In this document: positions 6,224 through 7,987 of the stretch, in pieces
How the letters are laid out: every line of letters begins with the position of its first letter
Position numbering within the stretch: position 1 is the first letter of the stretch
Assembly: GCA_937883885.1 (NCBI GenBank)
Contig: CAKZXL010000882.1
Location: 1 to 7,987, forward strand
From: an uncultured Aquincola sp.
GTDB taxonomy: Bacteria > Pseudomonadota > Gammaproteobacteria > Burkholderiales > Burkholderiaceae
DNA: 7,987 nt
Reading direction: 5' to 3'
Program-made: the position numbers and the translations under genes
Notes under the pieces: model-generated
Databases searched by the model: none
Told to the model about the DNA's origin: nothing
Seen by the model: the letters and a program-made list of their open reading frames with translations, nothing else

Positions 6224-6984
6224 AGCCGCTGCCCACGCTGCCCCCGTGGCTGGACCTGCGCGGTCGCCGCGTGCTGGTGACTGGCGCCGCCCAGGGCCTG
6301 GGCCTGGCCATCGCCCAGGCGCTGGCCGCACTGGGGGCCGAGCTGCTGCTGTCCGACCTGGACGCAGAAGCCGTGCAACGCGTGGCCGCCGAGCTGGGCG
6401 GCCAGGCCCATGCGGCCGACCTGGCCCACCCGGTGCAGGTCGAGCAGCTGGGTCAGGCAGCCGCGGGCGTGGACGTGCTGGTGTGCAACGCCGGCATCCA
6501 GGGCCCGGCCGGTCCGCTGGGCCATGCCGGCCCCGACGACTGGGACCGGGTGCTGCAGGTCAACCTGCGCGCCGCAGCCCGCCTGTGCCACCACCTGATA
6601 CCGCCGATGGCCCAGCGCGGCCACGGCAGCGTGGTGCTGATGTCCAGCATCGCCGGCCTGCGGGGCAATCGGCACATCGGCCTGTACGGGCTGTCCAAGG
6701 CGGCGCTGGCCCAGCTGGCGCGCAACCTGGCGGTGGAATGGGGGCCGCAGGGCGTGCGCATCAATGCGGTGTCGCCGGGCCTGATCCACACCCCGCTGGC
6801 CGGCCCGCTGCTGGACGATGCCGCCTTCATGTCGCGCCGCCTGCAGGCCACCCCGCTGCGCCGCGTGGGCCAGCCAAGCGAAGTGGCCGCCGTGGTGGCC
6901 CTGCTGGCCAGCCCCGGCGGCGGCTTCATCACCGGCCAGAACCTGGTGGTCGATGGCGGCACCCTGATCAGCGACGGCAGCTGA
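6220..6984 (+). CDS. Short-chain dehydrogenase/reductase (classical SDR)
   Basis: The 254-residue protein has the nucleotide motif T21-G-A-A-Q-G26-L-G28, NAG at 90-92, and the full catalytic tetrad Asn115, Ser143, Tyr156 and Lys160 (YxxxK). P186-G187 follows. Asp46 at the end of the second strand favours NAD(H) over NADP(H). The length is standard for the classical family, which oxidises alcohols or reduces ketones in the cytoplasm. In this operon it would oxidise or reduce a hydroxy intermediate of the pathway, or rearomatise a dihydrodiol. The start at 6220 gives an ATGA overlap with the Bug gene and leaves 18 residues before the first strand. Longer in-frame starts lie inside the Bug gene and encode Arg/Ala-rich sequence. 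No strong ribosome-binding site is seen, so translation is probably coupled to the gene before it. Confidence 0.9.
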   Translation: MKPLPTLPPWLDLRGRRVLVTGAAQGLGLAIAQALAALGAELLLSDLDAEAVQRVAAELGGQAHAADLAHPVQVEQLGQAAAGVDVLVCNAGIQGPAGPLGHAGPDDWDRVLQVNLRAAARLCHHLIPPMAQRGHGSVVLMSSIAGLRGNRHIGLYGLSKAALAQLARNLAVEWGPQGVRINAVSPGLIHTPLAGPLLDDAAFMSRRLQATPLRRVGQPSEVAAVVALLASPGGGFITGQNLVVDGGTLISDGS

Positions 6985-7025
6985 GCGCCGCACCCGCATC
7001 CCTTCACCCTTCGAGCACACACCCG

Positions 7026-7987
7026 ATGAAATTCGCCACCTTGAAAGACGGCAGCCTGGACGGCCAGCTGATCGTGGTCTCCCGCGACCTGCAGCGCGCC
7101 ATGGCCGTGCCGCGCATCGCTCCCAGCCTGATCGATGCGATGCAGCGCTGGGCGGCGGTGCAAGGCCCGCTGCAGGACGTGTACGACACGCTGAACGCGG
7201 ACCCTCAGGCCGCAGGCAGCTTCGCCTTCGATCCTGCGGCCTGCGCCGCGCCCCTGCCGCGCGCGCCGCAGTGGCTCGATGGCTCCGCCTTCCTCAACCA
7301 CAGCAACCTGATGGACCAGGCCTTCAACAAGCCGCCGCCGCCGCTGGTGGACACGGTGCCGATGATGTACCAGGGCGCCAGCGACGACTTGCTGGGCCCC
7401 TGCGACGACGTGCCCTTGCCCAGCGAAGCCGACGGCATCGACTTCGAAGGCGAGTTCGGCGTGGTCACCGGCCCGGTGCCGATGGGCGTGACGCCCGAGG
7501 CCGCGCTGGGCTGCGTGCGGCTGCTGCTGCAGATCAACGACTGGAGCCTGCGCGCGCTGGGCCCGCACGAGATGAAGACCGGCTTCGGCTTCCTGCAGGC
7601 CAAGCCCTCCACCGCCTTCGCGCCGGTGGCGGTGACCCCTGACGAACTGGGCACCGCCTGGCGCGACGGCCGCGTGCAGCTGCGGCTGCAGGTGCAGTGG
7701 AACGGCCAGCGCTTCGGCGAGCCGCACGGCGGCGAGATGAGCTTCCACTTCGGCCAGCTCATCGCGCATGCGGCGCGCACGCGCAGGCTCACGGCCGGCT
7801 GCATCATCGGCTCGGGCACGGTGAGCAACGCCGCGCGCAGCGCCGGCAGCGCCTGCATCGCCGAACGCCGTGTGATCGAGAAGATCGACCAGGGCGAGAG
7901 CCGCACCGGCTTCATGCGCTTCGGCGACCGGGTGCGCATGCAGGCCCTGTTCGACGATGGACGGCCCGGCCCCTTCGGGGTGATCGA
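7026..7987 (+). CDS. Fumarylacetoacetate hydrolase-family enzyme (3' end outside window)
   Basis: From ATG 7026 an uninterrupted frame runs for 320 complete codons to the window edge. The protein has the FAH-family metal-binding residues E141-G-E143 and D172 (IND-W), Lys193 in QAKPSTAF where family members keep an active-site lysine, and the G-S-G-T-V-S-N loop at 262-268. An N-terminal domain of about 120 residues begins MKFATLKDGS, as in the longer FAH proteins. The last residues seen, PFGVI, match the usual end of this subfamily, so only a few codons are probably missing. Such enzymes cleave C-C bonds of acylpyruvates and diketo acids, or act as decarboxylases or hydratases on meta-cleavage products, using Mg or Mn in the cytoplasm. 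Here it would act late in ring-product breakdown. It starts 41 bases after the SDR gene without a clear ribosome-binding site. Confidence 0.9.
   Translation, partial: MKFATLKDGSLDGQLIVVSRDLQRAMAVPRIAPSLIDAMQRWAAVQGPLQDVYDTLNADPQAAGSFAFDPAACAAPLPRAPQWLDGSAFLNHSNLMDQAFNKPPPPLVDTVPMMYQGASDDLLGPCDDVPLPSEADGIDFEGEFGVVTGPVPMGVTPEAALGCVRLLLQINDWSLRALGPHEMKTGFGFLQAKPSTAFAPVAVTPDELGTAWRDGRVQLRLQVQWNGQRFGEPHGGEMSFHFGQLIAHAARTRRLTAGCIIGSGTVSNAARSAGSACIAERRVIEKIDQGESRTGFMRFGDRVRMQALFDDGRPGPFGVI

Noticed and set aside
6985..7025. Possible terminator after the SDR gene
   Set aside because: The 41-base gap has no inverted repeat or T run, and the FAA-family gene follows on the same strand.
6453..7769. A 438-codon open frame on the - strand
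   Set aside because: It is opposite the SDR and FAA-family genes, crosses their boundary and has biased composition. Both sense genes show full catalytic motifs.

Overview
The window is GC-rich, gene-dense DNA in which every supported gene lies on the + strand. The G/C-rich third codon positions, a Bug/TctC-type solute receptor and the mix of aromatic-degradation genes suggest a betaproteobacterium, probably of the order Burkholderiales. That placement is inferred from gene content and composition, not from any marker gene.

Layout. Positions 1-141 hold the C-terminal end of an alpha/beta-hydrolase-like gene, interrupted by an in-frame TAG at 10-12. Eight complete genes and one nearly complete gene follow: a two-domain VOC protein with a full set of extradiol dioxygenase active-site residues (157-1137), a small Rieske [2Fe-2S] protein (1149-1499), a group A FAD monooxygenase (1496-2626), an MFS transporter (2646-3806), a cyclase-family metal hydrolase (3852-4655), a cupin protein (4652-5230), a periplasmic Bug/TctC-type receptor (5240-6223), a short-chain dehydrogenase (6220-6984) and a fumarylacetoacetate-hydrolase-family enzyme (7026 to the window end). 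Three junctions are 4-base ATGA overlaps and the other gaps are 9-45 bases, so this looks like one operon. No regulator, terminator, RNA gene, insertion sequence or CRISPR array is visible, and no gene-free stretch exceeds 45 bases.

How the genes may work together. The set reads as a meta-cleavage-like catabolic route for an aromatic or heteroaromatic acid. The FAD monooxygenase would hydroxylate the ring and the extradiol-type VOC enzyme would open it. The alpha/beta hydrolase, cyclase-family hydrolase, dehydrogenase and FAA-family enzyme would then break down the ring-opened product. The MFS carrier and Bug receptor would take up or sense the substrate. The substrate cannot be read from the sequence. 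The cyclase family includes kynurenine formamidase and isatin hydrolase, so a nitrogen-containing substrate is possible but unproven. The main points of interest are the intact extradiol active site, a lone Rieske protein with no Rieske oxygenase, the tightly coupled cyclase-cupin pair, and the broken hydrolase upstream.
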